Shown here one piece after another: positions 16,290-16,417 of a DNA stretch of 16,417 nt. Within the stretch, counting starts at the first letter, position 1. Each line of letters starts with the position of its first letter. Below the pieces are notes generated by a model. It worked only from the letters and a program-made list of their open reading frames with translations, did no database searches and was not told the DNA's origin. The translations under genes and the position numbers were made by a program. The stretch is from assembly GCA_947457445.1 (NCBI GenBank), contig CANGVO010000009.1, positions 1 through 16,417 of the forward strand, written 5' to 3'. The DNA comes from Actinomycetota bacterium. Lineage in GTDB: Bacteria; Actinomycetota; Actinomycetes; Nanopelagicales; Nanopelagicaceae.

Positions 16290-16417
16290 TTGTCTACAAA
16301 AATTCGCTTAATGCGCATGGGAAAGATCCGCACACCATTTTTCCGCATCGTCGTAACAGATTCACGTAAAGCACGTAACGGACTTTCAATTGAAGAAATT
16401 GGTCGTTACGTTCCAGG
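16290..16417 (+). CDS. rpsP: 30S ribosomal protein S16, N-terminal part (cut by window edge)
   Basis: S16 is a small-subunit assembly protein. The first 42 residues are visible. They carry the family start [21 protein letters not shown] followed by TDSRKARNG and IEEIGRYVP. The start is TTG at 16290, preceded by AGGAG (16275-16279) with a 10-nt spacer. An in-frame ATG eight codons on would remove conserved residues. In actinobacteria rpsP usually heads the rpsP-KH protein-rimM-trmD group. The 157-nt gap after ffh contains the inverted repeat and short GC-rich pairings around 16174-16193; I see no convincing -35/-10 pair in it. Confidence 0.93.
   Translation, partial: MSTKIRLMRMGKIRTPFFRIVVTDSRKARNGLSIEEIGRYVP

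Overview
The window looks like a core-genome segment from a low-GC, streamlined actinobacterium. Base composition is mid-40s % G+C by eye, and gaps between genes are very short. A freshwater acI-type lineage (Nanopelagicales) is my best guess. The gene order thiL / rpmB / recG / rsmD / coaD / DivIVA-like / DUF177 / rpmF / rnc / smc / ftsY / amt / glnK / glnD / ffh / rpsP is the classical actinobacterial order, shared in outline with Mycobacterium and Streptomyces. The actinobacterial assignment rests on this order and on the proteins, for example a SepIVA/Rv2927c-family protein beside coaD. The lineage guess is inference from composition and compactness.

Layout. Positions 1-640 hold the 3' end of thiL (+) and, facing it, rpmB (-), whose stop codons overlap by 4 bp. 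Positions 640-782 are a short divergent region. Positions 783-3547 hold recG and rsmD (DNA repair helicase and 16S rRNA methylase). Positions 3577-6123 are a likely transcription unit: coaD, a SepIVA-like coiled-coil gene, a DUF177 gene, rpmF and rnc. Positions 6178-10569 hold smc and ftsY (chromosome condensation and SRP receptor). Positions 10570-12360 hold a 151-bp regulatory gap followed by the amt-glnK nitrogen operon. glnD (12414-14663) and ffh (14675-16132) follow, each with its own apparent promoter. rpsP begins at 16290 and runs off the window.

How the genes work together. amt, glnK and glnD form a nitrogen-sensing module: ammonium channel, PII signal protein, and the enzyme that modifies PII. 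ftsY and ffh encode the two GTPases of co-translational membrane targeting. rpmB, rpmF, rpsP, rsmD, rnc and DUF177 serve ribosome production. coaD and thiL make cofactors. smc and the SepIVA-like protein serve chromosome organisation and division.

I see no mobile element, CRISPR array, tRNA, rRNA, toxin or defence system, and no new multi-gene system. The most useful observations are regulatory. Several genes (coaD, smc, glnD, ffh and perhaps recG) carry a TANNNT-type -10 hexamer 6-8 nt before the start codon and no Shine-Dalgarno sequence, so they are probably leaderless. The amt leader has two pairs of GlnR-like half-sites 31 bp apart. The rpmF leader has a 15-bp tandem duplication next to a hairpin. 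No gene-free stretch exceeds 300 bases.
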